A stretch of 64,000 nt of DNA from Akkermansia muciniphila (lineage in GTDB: Bacteria > Verrucomicrobiota > Verrucomicrobiia > Limisphaerales > UBA9464), in contig CAMDGV010000007.1 in assembly GCA_945898055.1 (NCBI GenBank), forward strand, positions 1 through 64,000, in the 5' to 3' direction. Shown one piece after another: positions 26,290-34,752 of this stretch (positions are counted from its first letter, which is position 1; the number at the start of each line of letters is the position of its first letter). The notes beneath the pieces are model-generated. The model made no database searches, was not told the origin of the DNA, and was given only the letters and a program-made list of their open reading frames with translations. A program made the translations under genes and the position numbers.

Positions 26290-26509
26290 ATGACACCGGA
26301 ACAGACCTTTGGTCAGTTGCTCGGACTTGGGAAAAGCTCGAAGAGGGTGGAGGCTCGGTTTGAGCCGGAGTCCCCGACATTTCTCCCGAAGGTTGAGGAG
26401 ACGCCCGAGTTGTGGCCTGAGGAAAGCCACCCGCTCTGGCACCCCGGTGGTCGGTTACGACCACGTCGAGCCGATGAGGTGGCGGCACCTGAACGTCTTC
26501 AACAAGGAG
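26290..26509 (+). pseudogene. ISL3-family transposase N-terminal fragment
   Basis: From ATG 26290 the frame reads MTPEQTFGQLLGLGKSSKRV, then KVEETPELWPEES, and after a frameshift near 26435 it continues as GTPVVGYDHVEPMRWRHLN and VFNKE. This resembles the start of ISL3-type transposases, where a 'YDH...RWRHL' element belongs to the N-terminal zinc-binding region. The fragment is cut off at 26509, exactly where the IS66 terminal repeat begins, so the IS66 element appears to have landed in it. No continuation was found beyond 28388. The 255 bp before it (26035-26289) contain no recognisable gene. The family call rests on memory of the motif and is moderate. Confidence 0.45.
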
Positions 26510-26599
26510 GTAAGCGTACGCCCAACCCCATGGTTCCCTCGTTGCCGAAAGTAGGATAGTCCACGATCGAAGGCGGGGGCGAAAGTTCGACCAACCAGA

Positions 26600-27773
26600 C
26601 TAGCCTTTCGCCGGTTTCCAGTTCTACGGCAGGAGTTCGGCAACCGTAAGGTTCGTTGCCTGTGGAATACGCCGCAACACATCTGTCAACCATGCCACCG
26701 GATCTAACCCGTATTGGCGTGCTATCAAGGCGATCATCCCTTTGGCTCTGATCGGATCATCGCTCAAAGCATCGTGAGACTTCCGCCGCGCCTGTGCCCA
26801 ACACGCTAACCGTTTGAGTCCCGGGCGATCCCGCTCCATCTCTCCATAAAGGGCGTACCCACCACTTTGGATTGTTCCACTAAATGTCTTCAGAATTTCG
26901 TCCGGCCCAGCTCGTCCCCGACTCCTTTGAAAATCGAAGAGTACGCCGCCTTTCGGTCGAGCGTAAACCCAGAGCCAACCCGATGCAGTTTTACCTCTCA
27001 CCTCCGGATCCATTGCTCGCACGGGTGTTTCATCGACTTGAAGATAATTGCCTCCGATTAAATCCGTCCGGATCGCTTTGTAAATCGGCTCGAGCGCGAC
27101 GGCGGCGGCATCAACTCAATCGACCAAAATTGTGCGAATGACTTCCACGCCGCTGCGCGCTCATTCTTGCTGCACTCGATACAGCGGACGGTGCTTGAGG
27201 TCTTTTGCGAGAATCGAGTGAGTTAAAAGGCCCGGGGCCGCAGAGTCCTTTTTCAATCACCTTCGGAGGCATCGGCGCTTGCACTTGACTTTGATCCTTG
27301 CCGCAGTTGCAACCGTAGACAAGGCGAAGGGTCCGACGACGAATTAACTGAGCAGGAATAAGATCTAAACGCTCCGAGGCTTCTTTACGAATCAGGCAGC
27401 GATCTTGACCACAACGATGGCACGTCTTGTCGGCCGACTCCAAACGTTCTTCCACGACTTGGATATTTTCCGGCCCAGCGCGGCGCACCGGCTTCTTGCG
27501 ATCGACCTTTTCAAGATCAGGCGGCACAACCACGTCTACAGTGACCGGTGGTTCGACTTGAACAAAGACGGTGGACGAAAGTTCGAGCTGATTTTCCTCC
27601 ACAGAAAGCTTCTCTGAACGAGATCCATAGAGTTGTTTTTCTAAGGCCTGAATCCGGAGTTCCAAGAGCCGTTTTTCAGAGCGCAGTTGCTCGGTAAGAC
27701 GAGTCCAAAAAGCGACGACCTCCCTGAGGGTCGCCGGGCACTTTTGAAGGTCTTTTTCCACACTGATTGCCAA
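26600..27773 (-). pseudogene. IS66 transposase TnpC, inactivated
   Basis: The N-terminal part (27773 to about 27240) has the leucine-zipper-like LELRIQALEKQLYGSRSEKL, a zinc-binding stretch CHRCGQDRC, and the RLDLIPAQLIRRRTLRLVYG region. After a frameshift the DNA-binding/catalytic part continues as LLTHSILAKDLKHRPLYR, with two in-frame stops, then LQVDETPVRAMDP (catalytic Asp), YARPKGGVLFDFQRSRGR and CWAQARRKSHDAL. The end reads VAELLP-stop-NWKPAKG. One frameshift and at least three stops make it non-functional. The catalytic motifs are still legible, so the decay is fairly recent. Confidence 0.88.
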
Positions 27774-27944
27774 GCAATAACAGTGCCATAATTTTCCCTA
27801 AGAACGGGAGATTTTCGCCTCTTTTAAACCTGAGTTAAGCCTCTGAGTTTTACCTTAAAAAGAAGCGGGTCTAAGGCGGGATTCCGAGCCTTTTTTGCCA
27901 AGGTGATTGAGCCATGGACGGACCCGCGTTTGATTCAAATCGAT

Positions 27945-28328
27945 TCAGCTCAGGAGCAGCGTCCGTTGTTGATTTGAGAGCTCGATAACTCGCTCTGCTG
28001 AGTCAGGCCAGGCCAGAGTGCCTGATTCTAGGCGTTTAGCGCAAAGCCACCAACCCGACTTATCCCAAAAGAGAATTTTGACCCGATGACGACGCTGATG
28101 GAAGAGCACGGGAACGAAAGCCGGACTATTTTGGGAGGCGATGAAATGGGGTGGCTGTGGTGCCGGGGTTGGATGAGTGATCCGTAGCCAGCGATCCATC
28201 GAAAGAGGATGAACACCCACTCTCGCAGGAAACGCAGTCTTCGAGGGTCCCGAGCTTTTAAATTCAGCGATCCGGAGTTGGATTTCCGCAAGACCACGAC
28301 GCTTCCGAGACGGTACCATTGAGTTCAT
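27945..28328 (-). pseudogene. Fused remnant of IS66 tnpA and tnpB
   Basis: From the ATG ending at 28328 the protein starts as TnpA (MNSMVPSRKRRGLAEIQLRI, LGVHPLSMDRWLRI-like helix-turn-helix). It runs to the usual TnpA tail (SQNSPAFVPVLF) and then jumps directly into the C-terminal half of TnpB (HRVKILFWDKSGWWLCAKRL, ESGTLAWP). An internal deletion has removed the TnpB N-terminus and joined the frames. The sibling copy at 42233-42756 keeps the TnpB N-terminus, confirming what was lost. Confidence 0.85.
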
Positions 28329-28522
28329 TCGCGCAGGCTGCACCCAAGTAGGACGAATTGGGAACCATGGGCGTGGGCGTACGCTTACTTTTCATCGGCC
28401 CCTTCCAACTACCAGCCAAACGCCTTGGAGCAGAATCAACTCCTCATTTTTCTTCGTTGAATGATTCGGAAACTTGGTTTTGTCTCTGGTCATTACTCTA
28501 TTCCTAATTTGAGAGATTTGGC

Positions 28523-30667
28523 ATGCTTCGACGTTCCATCAGAATGCTCAGTTTCCTAGCTTTTGGCTGGGCCGGTCTGCTTCTCTGTCTTCTCAGTGAG
28601 GCAACTTTGTTTGCTGCCGATGAGCCTCTCCTAAATCCAGGGAAGGCCTTGAGCTTTTGGGCTCTGCAGGCTGTCTCCAACCCGGCGGTTCCAGCGGTCC
28701 GGAACGAGGCATGGGTGAGGTCGCCTGTGGATGCCTTCATCCTCGCAACGCTCGAGCAAAAGGGGATCAAACCGGCTCTTCCCGTGGACCGTCGCTCACT
28801 GATTCGCAGGGCGACCTTTGATCTTACTGGGCTTCCGCCGAACCCAGACGAGGTTCAGGCCTTTCTCGAGGATCGATCACCCGATGCTTTCGCCGGGCTC
28901 GTGGAGCGGCTTCTCGCCTCGCCAAGGTATGGTGAGCGCTGGGGACGTCATTGGCTCGATGTGGCGCGTTATGCTGACTCAAATGGCTTGGATGAAAACG
29001 TCGCCTACGGCAATGCTTGGCGCTACCGCGACTATGTCATCCGGTCGTTCAACGCAGACAAACCCTACAACCTCTTTCTGATCGAACAGATTGCGGGCGA
29101 TCTCCTGCCAACCACCGAGGACCTGTCCCTTCGACACGATCGACTCGAGGCCCTTGGTTTTCTTTGTATCGGACCGAAACTCTTAGCGGAACCCGACAAA
29201 ATGAAGCTGGAGATGGATATTATTGACGAGCAGATCGAGACTTTCGGTCGGGCGTTTCTCGGTGCAACTCTGGGCTGCGCTCGCTGTCACGATCACAAGT
29301 TTGATCCTATCCCGACAGATGATTACTACTCCTTGGCAGCGATTTTCAAAAGCACTCGGACCATGGACGATCTTGCGACCATCGCCAAGTGGCACGAGCC
29401 TTCGGTCTCCACACCGGCCGACCTTCAGATCCAGAAAGCCTATTCTGAGCGTCTTGCCGCTCAGAAGACTTCCCTGACCAACCGGGTCTCAGAAGCGAAG
29501 CGTTTGCTTCTCTCCACACTTGGTACGAATGCGCTACCTCGGGAGCCGGAACGACATTATTCCAGCAATACAGTCGCACAGATTGAGGCACTGCGCACCG
29601 ATCTGAAGGCATTGGAGGCCGAGGCTCCGGAGCCCGCCAGTACCATGGGAGTGGAGGATGGCACGAATATTTGGAAGACGATTCGAGTGCATCTAAGGGG
29701 AAGTCATCTGACCCTAGGAGAATCGGTCCCTCGCAGAGTGCCGCGGGCGATGAGCTTTGGTCCTCCTCCTGAATTTGGCGAACGTCAGAGCGGACGACTG
29801 GAGCTTGCTAGTTGGTTGGCCGACCCGCGGCATCCACTGACGGCTCGCGTGTTTGTCAATCGAATCTGGCGTTGGCATTTTGGGCGGGGATTGGTGGCGA
29901 GTCCGGACAATTTCGGACTCTTAGGGGAGCGGCCTTCGCATCCTGAACTCCTCGACTGGTTGGCCCGCCGTTTTGTGTTAGATGGATGGAGCATGAAGTC
30001 TATGCACCGCCTCCTTATGCTCTCCAGCACCTACCAGATGTCGGTGAACGGGTCACGCGAAGTCGAGGATATTGATCCCGAGAATGCGCTCCTCTCACAC
30101 TTTTCGTTGTTGCGCCTCGGTGCGGAAGAAATTCGCGACAATCTGTTATCCGTCGCCGGCAAACTTGATCTGACAATGGCCGGCAAAACGATTCCTCTGA
30201 AGAATCGTGAGTTTGTCTTTAATCATACATCCAAAGATGCCACCACTTATGAGAGCCTGCGGCGAGCCGTGTACCTGCCGGTGATTCGAAACCATCTCTA
30301 CGATCTCTTCCAGCAGTTCGATTACCCGGATCCCGCTATCCCTAGTGGCAATCGGGCGACGACCGTGGTAGCGCCTCAGGCCCTGATGATGATGAATAGC
30401 GAGCTTGTTTTGGAGGCCGCCGAAGGCTTCGCTAGACGTCTGCTGGCTCCTCCCCATTCTTCGGACCGCCAACGGCTGCTCCAAGCCTATTTGCGTGCGT
30501 TTGGTCGGATTCCCTCTGGGCTGGAGCATCGTTTGGCTGAGACGTTTCTCCTTTCCTCCCAGGCGGCGCAGGGCGGGGGAGTTGCTTCGGAATCTGCACG
30601 CCTGGAAGCGTGGATAACCCTTTGCCAAACTTTATTGGCATCGAGTGAATTCATCTATTTGAACTGA
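28523..30667 (+). CDS. DUF1549/DUF1553 (PSD1) secreted protein (copy 2)
   Basis: 714 residues with signal peptide (LSFLAFGWAGLLLCLLSEAT). DUF1549: SPVDAFILATLEQKGIKPAL, DLTGLPPNPDEVQAFLED, RYGERWGRHWLDVARYADSN, LGCARCHDHKFDPIPTDDYY. DUF1553: LELASWLADPRHPLTARVFV, NRIWRWHFGRGLVASPDNFG, SMKSMHRLLMLSSTYQMSV, VVAPQALMMMNSELVLEAAE. As in copy 1, the N-terminal PSCyt1 domain is absent and only the CARCH motif remains. It is followed 9 bp later by its DUF1501 partner. Probable periplasmic role; substrate unknown. Confidence 0.9.
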   Translation: MLRRSIRMLSFLAFGWAGLLLCLLSEATLFAADEPLLNPGKALSFWALQAVSNPAVPAVRNEAWVRSPVDAFILATLEQKGIKPALPVDRRSLIRRATFDLTGLPPNPDEVQAFLEDRSPDAFAGLVERLLASPRYGERWGRHWLDVARYADSNGLDENVAYGNAWRYRDYVIRSFNADKPYNLFLIEQIAGDLLPTTEDLSLRHDRLEALGFLCIGPKLLAEPDKMKLEMDIIDEQIETFGRAFLGATLGCARCHDHKFDPIPTDDYYSLAAIFKSTRTMDDLATIAKWHEPSVSTPADLQIQKAYSERLAAQKTSLTNRVSEAKRLLLSTLGTNALPREPERHYSSNTVAQIEALRTDLKALEAEAPEPASTMGVEDGTNIWKTIRVHLRGSHLTLGESVPRRVPRAMSFGPPPEFGERQSGRLELASWLADPRHPLTARVFVNRIWRWHFGRGLVASPDNFGLLGERPSHPELLDWLARRFVLDGWSMKSMHRLLMLSSTYQMSVNGSREVEDIDPENALLSHFSLLRLGAEEIRDNLLSVAGKLDLTMAGKTIPLKNREFVFNHTSKDATTYESLRRAVYLPVIRNHLYDLFQQFDYPDPAIPSGNRATTVVAPQALMMMNSELVLEAAEGFARRLLAPPHSSDRQRLLQAYLRAFGRIPSGLEHRLAETFLLSSQAAQGGGVASESARLEAWITLCQTLLASSEFIYLN

Positions 30668-30676
30668 ACATTGCCC

Positions 30677-32107
30677 ATGAACGCACCCGATTCGAGTTCA
30701 CCTCCAACGATCTCTCGGCGGCGGTTGTTGCAAGAGCTCGGCTTGGGCTTTGGTTGGCTCGCGGCCACTTCCCTGCTGACGTCCGCAGGGGAACCTGCGA
30801 CCGCTGTGGATCCGCTGGCCCCGAAGCGCCCTCACTTCCATGGCAGAGCTAAGCGGGTTATTTTTCTCTTTATGAAAGGAGGTCCTTCGCAGGTGGATAC
30901 CTTTGATCCTAAGCCGCTGCTCGACCGCGACGATGGAAAACCATTTCCCGGTCAGAAACCGAGGGTTCAGTTCGCACCAACGGCCGAACTGCTCAAATCT
31001 CCATGGAAGTTTAGGAATCACGGAGAGAGCGGATTGCCCGTCAGCGAATTGTTCCCGCATGTGGCGCACTGCGTGGATGACCTGTGCATTCTTCGTTCCG
31101 TGCATGGAACCAATGCTGCGCATGGCGGCGCGGCCTTGAAACTTCACACCGGCAGCGACAATTTTGTCCGTCCAAGTATGGGCTCCTGGATCAGCTATGG
31201 ACTGGGCACAGAGAATCAGAATCTGCCTGGATTCATTACGATCTGCCCCACCTTCGCCCACGGGGGGGTGAATAACTGGGGTGCGGCCTTTCTTCCAGCG
31301 GCTTACCAAGGAACGCCGCTCGGCAATGCGACTGTTCCGGCAGGGGACGCCATGGTACGTCACATCCGAAATTCGCGCCAGAGCTCAGCGCAGCAGCGAG
31401 AGCAACTCGATCTGCTTTCTGCGATGAATCGAGAACATCTCCGGCAGGTGGGGAGCCATCCAGCACTCGAAGGCCGTCTCAACTCATTTGAGTTGGCCTT
31501 CCGGATGCAGATGGCGATGCCGGAAGCCCAAGATTTTACTGGGGAATCCGAAATCACCCGGCGGCTCTATGGATTGGATGACAAGACTACAGCAAACTTT
31601 GGGCGGCAGTGTCTGATGGCACGACGTTTTGCGGAGCGGGGCGTGCGCTTCATCCAAGTCACCCATAGCGACGGGGAGGTTCAATGGGATCAGCACGGTG
31701 ACTTACGGAAGGGGCATGCCAAGAATGCAGCGGAAGTCGACAAGCCGATTGCTGGATTGTTGAAAGATTTAAAAGCGAGAGGACTTCTGGACGACACATT
31801 GGTGCTCTGGGGTGGAGAGTTTGGCCGCACCCCAACGGCTCAAGGAGGCCGCGATGGCCGCGACCACAATCCTGAAGGTTTTACAATGTGGATGGCTGGA
31901 GCGGGGGTAAAGGCGGGCACGGCCTATGGTGCAACCGACGATTACGGTTGGTATGCCACTGAGAACAAGATGCATATACACGATTTGCACGCCACCATTC
32001 TTGCCCTGCTCGGATTGGACCATGAGAAGCTCACTTGCCGGTTCGCTGGACGAGATTTTCGACTGACCGATGTCAGTGGGACCGTTGCGACAGGTGTCTT
32101 CGGCTAG
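30677..32107 (+). CDS. DUF1501 domain secreted protein (copy 2)
   Basis: 476 residues from ATG 30677 (a TTG two codons earlier is in frame). Twin-arginine-like signal SRRRLLQELGLGFGWLAATS. DUF1501 landmarks: AKRVIFLFMKGGPSQVDTFD, SMGSWISYGLGTENQNLPGF, FGRQCLMARRFAERGVRFIQ, TLVLWGGEFGRTPTAQGGRD, GRDHNPEGFTMWMAGAGVKA and HDLHATILALLGLDHEKLT. It pairs with the DUF1549/DUF1553 gene directly upstream and shares its order with copy 1, so the two loci are paralogous units rather than tandem duplicates (they sit 13 kb apart in opposite orientations). Confidence 0.92.
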   Translation: MNAPDSSSPPTISRRRLLQELGLGFGWLAATSLLTSAGEPATAVDPLAPKRPHFHGRAKRVIFLFMKGGPSQVDTFDPKPLLDRDDGKPFPGQKPRVQFAPTAELLKSPWKFRNHGESGLPVSELFPHVAHCVDDLCILRSVHGTNAAHGGAALKLHTGSDNFVRPSMGSWISYGLGTENQNLPGFITICPTFAHGGVNNWGAAFLPAAYQGTPLGNATVPAGDAMVRHIRNSRQSSAQQREQLDLLSAMNREHLRQVGSHPALEGRLNSFELAFRMQMAMPEAQDFTGESEITRRLYGLDDKTTANFGRQCLMARRFAERGVRFIQVTHSDGEVQWDQHGDLRKGHAKNAAEVDKPIAGLLKDLKARGLLDDTLVLWGGEFGRTPTAQGGRDGRDHNPEGFTMWMAGAGVKAGTAYGATDDYGWYATENKMHIHDLHATILALLGLDHEKLTCRFAGRDFRLTDVSGTVATGVFG

Positions 32108-32386
32108 GACCAAAAGCTACGGACCGAGGGCATAAGAGGTAACCGTCGCTGTTTACTCAGTTAAAGGTGCAATTTCCCCATCAAAGCGGACCCGTTTTCC
32201 GTACTCATTGGAATAAATACTCCCCCCGAGGCTCATTTAGATCAAAGGGCTTAGTCATCGCAGAGCGAGAACGAGGGCAGGCGATCTATTTCCTTTTTTC
32301 ATGAAGCGCACCAGAGGACGGTGGCGAAAACGAGAGTCAGCACTCGGGAATTCACCGACGAGAGTTACCCAAATGAAGGTCTCAAA

Positions 32387-33913
32387 TTATTCCACCGCGC
32401 AATGGATCGCCCAGAGCTGCCGTTCGCGATTCATCTGGTTGTTGGTTTTGATCAAGAGTTGGTTGTCGCCCTTGTTGAGCGTGACGTGAATCTTTACCGT
32501 CTCGAATTCCTGAGCATGATTGATCATAGCCACCTGCTGCCCGTTGAGGTAAACGATGGCCCAATTGTCTAAACTGAGACGCAATTTGACACGCCGCTTC
32601 GATCCGCTGGTCACAGTGGCGTGGACATAGAACGACTGATCTGTGCGCGGGTAGGGGTAACGCGTTTGATACATCCCTTCGAGCCGAACCCAGCCGAACT
32701 TCGCGAGGAGGTTGTGGCTCGTGAATTCTTTTCCGCCCAAGGTAACTTTTCCGGGCCAGTTCCCTTGAGACAACTGCCGCACGAAATCGGGGTTGGGTTT
32801 CCTGAACGATTCAAGGTTGTTGCCGTCGGGAAATGGGCCGAGGACTTGCCAACCTTGTGGTGCCAAGAACGGCGGGGCCTTCGATCCTAGGACCTTGTAA
32901 AAGTAGGAGACGGCCTCGTAGTCATCTGGACGCGCGGCGGACGTGAAAATCAGCGATGAGCGGAATGGGATCGGATCTGGGCCGAAGAATCGGTAGTAAA
33001 CACCATCCTGATCGGTGCGCCCGCGGTTGTTGCGATAGGGGCAACCGGCCCAGCGCGTCTGATACTGGTTAAAGCCCCACGAGAAGCCGAAGTCGTCCTC
33101 GACGTTGTGACCGCAAATGACGTGAGGATCGGTCTGGCCATCGATGAGCAGGCGCGTGCCGCTATTGTGGAAGACCATGTCGCCGTGATCCCGCTGACGC
33201 CAGCCCATGATGTAGCCGGCGAGGAATCCAGTGCCCTCGGTCTCCGCGATCGGAAACGGTTCGGTGGGCTTGCCCGGTTGGGCGATATTCCGTTGCGCGT
33301 GGAAGCGGAGCGGCGTCAGGTTCACTCCGGCTCGGTACTGCTGCCAGTCGATCATTCCGCCGCCGTTCTTCGCGGAGCCCGCATGCAGCGCGATACGACA
33401 GGCCTTTGAGAACGGGATTGGCAGGTAGAGGTTCCATCCCGGCGACGCGTTGGTGGGGATGTGGACATCATTGGTGATCGTGAAGTTCGGGAAATTTGCT
33501 AACCCAGCGCTGTTGATGTGGTAATCCTCGAAGCCCAACATCGCGCCGAAGAATGAGCGGAAGGGCATCCGCACCTGAGGTTCGGCCGCCCCATCGACCG
33601 TGATCTCGATCATCAGATCTTCGATGTTTTTCTCGCCGAACACGAACCAGAGGTGGCGTACGCAACCCGCGCCCGTGGCGTTGAAGATTTCGACTGGCTT
33701 GCCCGGCAGCAAACTAATGTTTGCCGTGGCGCGCCGGGCGCGGAAGTCCGTCGGCAGTTGCAGTAACGGCACCGCCGGATCGGCGTAGGTTGGGGGGAAG
33801 GGTCCAGCCTTTTGGGCGTGGGCAGAGCCGGCGGGAAGGTAGGCAGACGTAAGGACGAGAACCGCGAGCACGAGTTGCAGAGAGTAAAGATATCTTAGTC
33901 GATTGATTCGCAT
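32387..33913 (-). CDS. DUF2961 / GH172-family secreted glycoside hydrolase
   Basis: 508 residues with a signal peptide (YLYSLQLVLAVLVLTSAYLP, cut near AHAQ). The body follows the DUF2961 pattern: ATANISLLPGKPVEIFNATG, GAGCVRHLWFVFGEKN, VRMPFRSFFGAMLGFEDYH, GWNLYLPIPFSKACRIAL and EGTGFLAGYIMGWRQRDHGD. A C-terminal beta domain (about 385-500, LDNWAIVYLNGQQVAMINHA) resembles a jelly roll. DUF2961 is now classified as GH172, whose characterised members act on fructofuranosyl or arabinofuranosyl linkages; which one applies here is unknown. The gene is more GC-rich than its neighbours and stands alone. Confidence 0.82.
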   Translation of the reverse strand: MRINRLRYLYSLQLVLAVLVLTSAYLPAGSAHAQKAGPFPPTYADPAVPLLQLPTDFRARRATANISLLPGKPVEIFNATGAGCVRHLWFVFGEKNIEDLMIEITVDGAAEPQVRMPFRSFFGAMLGFEDYHINSAGLANFPNFTITNDVHIPTNASPGWNLYLPIPFSKACRIALHAGSAKNGGGMIDWQQYRAGVNLTPLRFHAQRNIAQPGKPTEPFPIAETEGTGFLAGYIMGWRQRDHGDMVFHNSGTRLLIDGQTDPHVICGHNVEDDFGFSWGFNQYQTRWAGCPYRNNRGRTDQDGVYYRFFGPDPIPFRSSLIFTSAARPDDYEAVSYFYKVLGSKAPPFLAPQGWQVLGPFPDGNNLESFRKPNPDFVRQLSQGNWPGKVTLGGKEFTSHNLLAKFGWVRLEGMYQTRYPYPRTDQSFYVHATVTSGSKRRVKLRLSLDNWAIVYLNGQQVAMINHAQEFETVKIHVTLNKGDNQLLIKTNNQMNRERQLWAIHCAVE

Positions 33914-34135
33914 AAATTGTTTGCGTTGGGTTTAAAGAATCGTCCTTGCCTGCATCGGCACAGGGTGGGTTTGTGCCTCAAGAATTTGATTTTACGGTTG
34001 AGGAAAGCTAGAAGAATTGTTTTTTGACGGCGTACTTTCAGACCCTGTATTTCTCGGATGTGAGCTATGAAAGTACCCGTTGACTGGTTTTTTGCAGGCT
34101 CTTTAATGATTTTTTGGAGTTGGGCTAAGGGGCAG

Positions 34136-34600
34136 GCTACCTGTGACTGTGACGTGTGCGGTGAGGTGTTCACCGCGCCGCTGCTCGCGGAGGCCGGGAC
34201 CCAGAAATAGGATGTCAGCCTAGGGACGATGATCGGTTGGCTGCGTTTTGGGTGCGGGGTGCCGCATTACCGGTTGGCACGCAATGGGAGGCGATGCTGC
34301 CGGTGGCGCAGGCGGCGGAACCGGTTTTCCGAGAATTGATCTGGCAAGCCTCGGTGCTGTACGTGGACGCCACCACGATGCGGGTGCGAGAAATGCGCTC
34401 CAAAGGAGGAAGCGGAATCGATCCAAAACGCACGGGCACTTTCACCATCGCGGTCGTGGGGGAATGGGGGCGGTAAACGATTATCCTCTACTTCATCGGC
34501 TGGAAACATGCTGGGGAGAACCTCCCCGAGGTCCTCCGGCACCGGGAGGCCGGCCTAGAGCCACCGATCCTGATGTGCAATGCATGCGAAACGTCCCTAG
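34136..34600 (+). pseudogene. IS66-family transposase fragment (different lineage)
   Basis: Stitched frames read CDCDVCGEVFTAPLL (zinc-binding part), a stop, then MIGWLRFGCGVPHYRLA, a deletion/frameshift, TQWEAMLPVAQAAEPVFREL, VLYVDATTMRVREM (catalytic Asp), KRTGTFTIAVVGEWG, a stop, and YFIGWKHAGENLPEVLRHRE. This is the middle of an IS66 TnpC of the 'TGRxHAGENLAEVL' type, distinct from the element at 26510-28388. No terminal repeats are visible. The rest of the 33914-34752 gap (about 220 bp before and 150 bp after) holds nothing recognisable. Confidence 0.75.
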
Positions 34601-34752
34601 GGAATTCTGGACCGTGCTCGCTCCAGCGAAATCTCTCGAAATTCAGGGACTTAAAGTCTCACCTGATTTCTGGTTTTACCCCGCCACTTTTCTGACGGCT
34701 GAAAAATAGACACAGCGGCATCTCTTTAAATACCTAGGGTGAGCCTTGGATT

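Larger units (their letters stand above)
26510..28388 (-). mobile_element. Decayed IS66-family element with intact terminal inverted repeats
   Basis: The ends are inverted repeats beginning GTAAGCGTACGCCCA at 26510 and its complement ending at 28388; GTAAGCG is the IS66 signature. Inside, on the minus strand, are a fused tnpA/tnpB remnant (27945-28328) and a broken tnpC (26600-27773). The flanking octamers (ACAAGGAG and TTTTCATC) differ, so no target-site duplication survives. The 160 bp between the two pseudogenes hold nothing recognisable. A deleted sibling with the same ends lies at 42093-42815. Confidence 0.9.
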
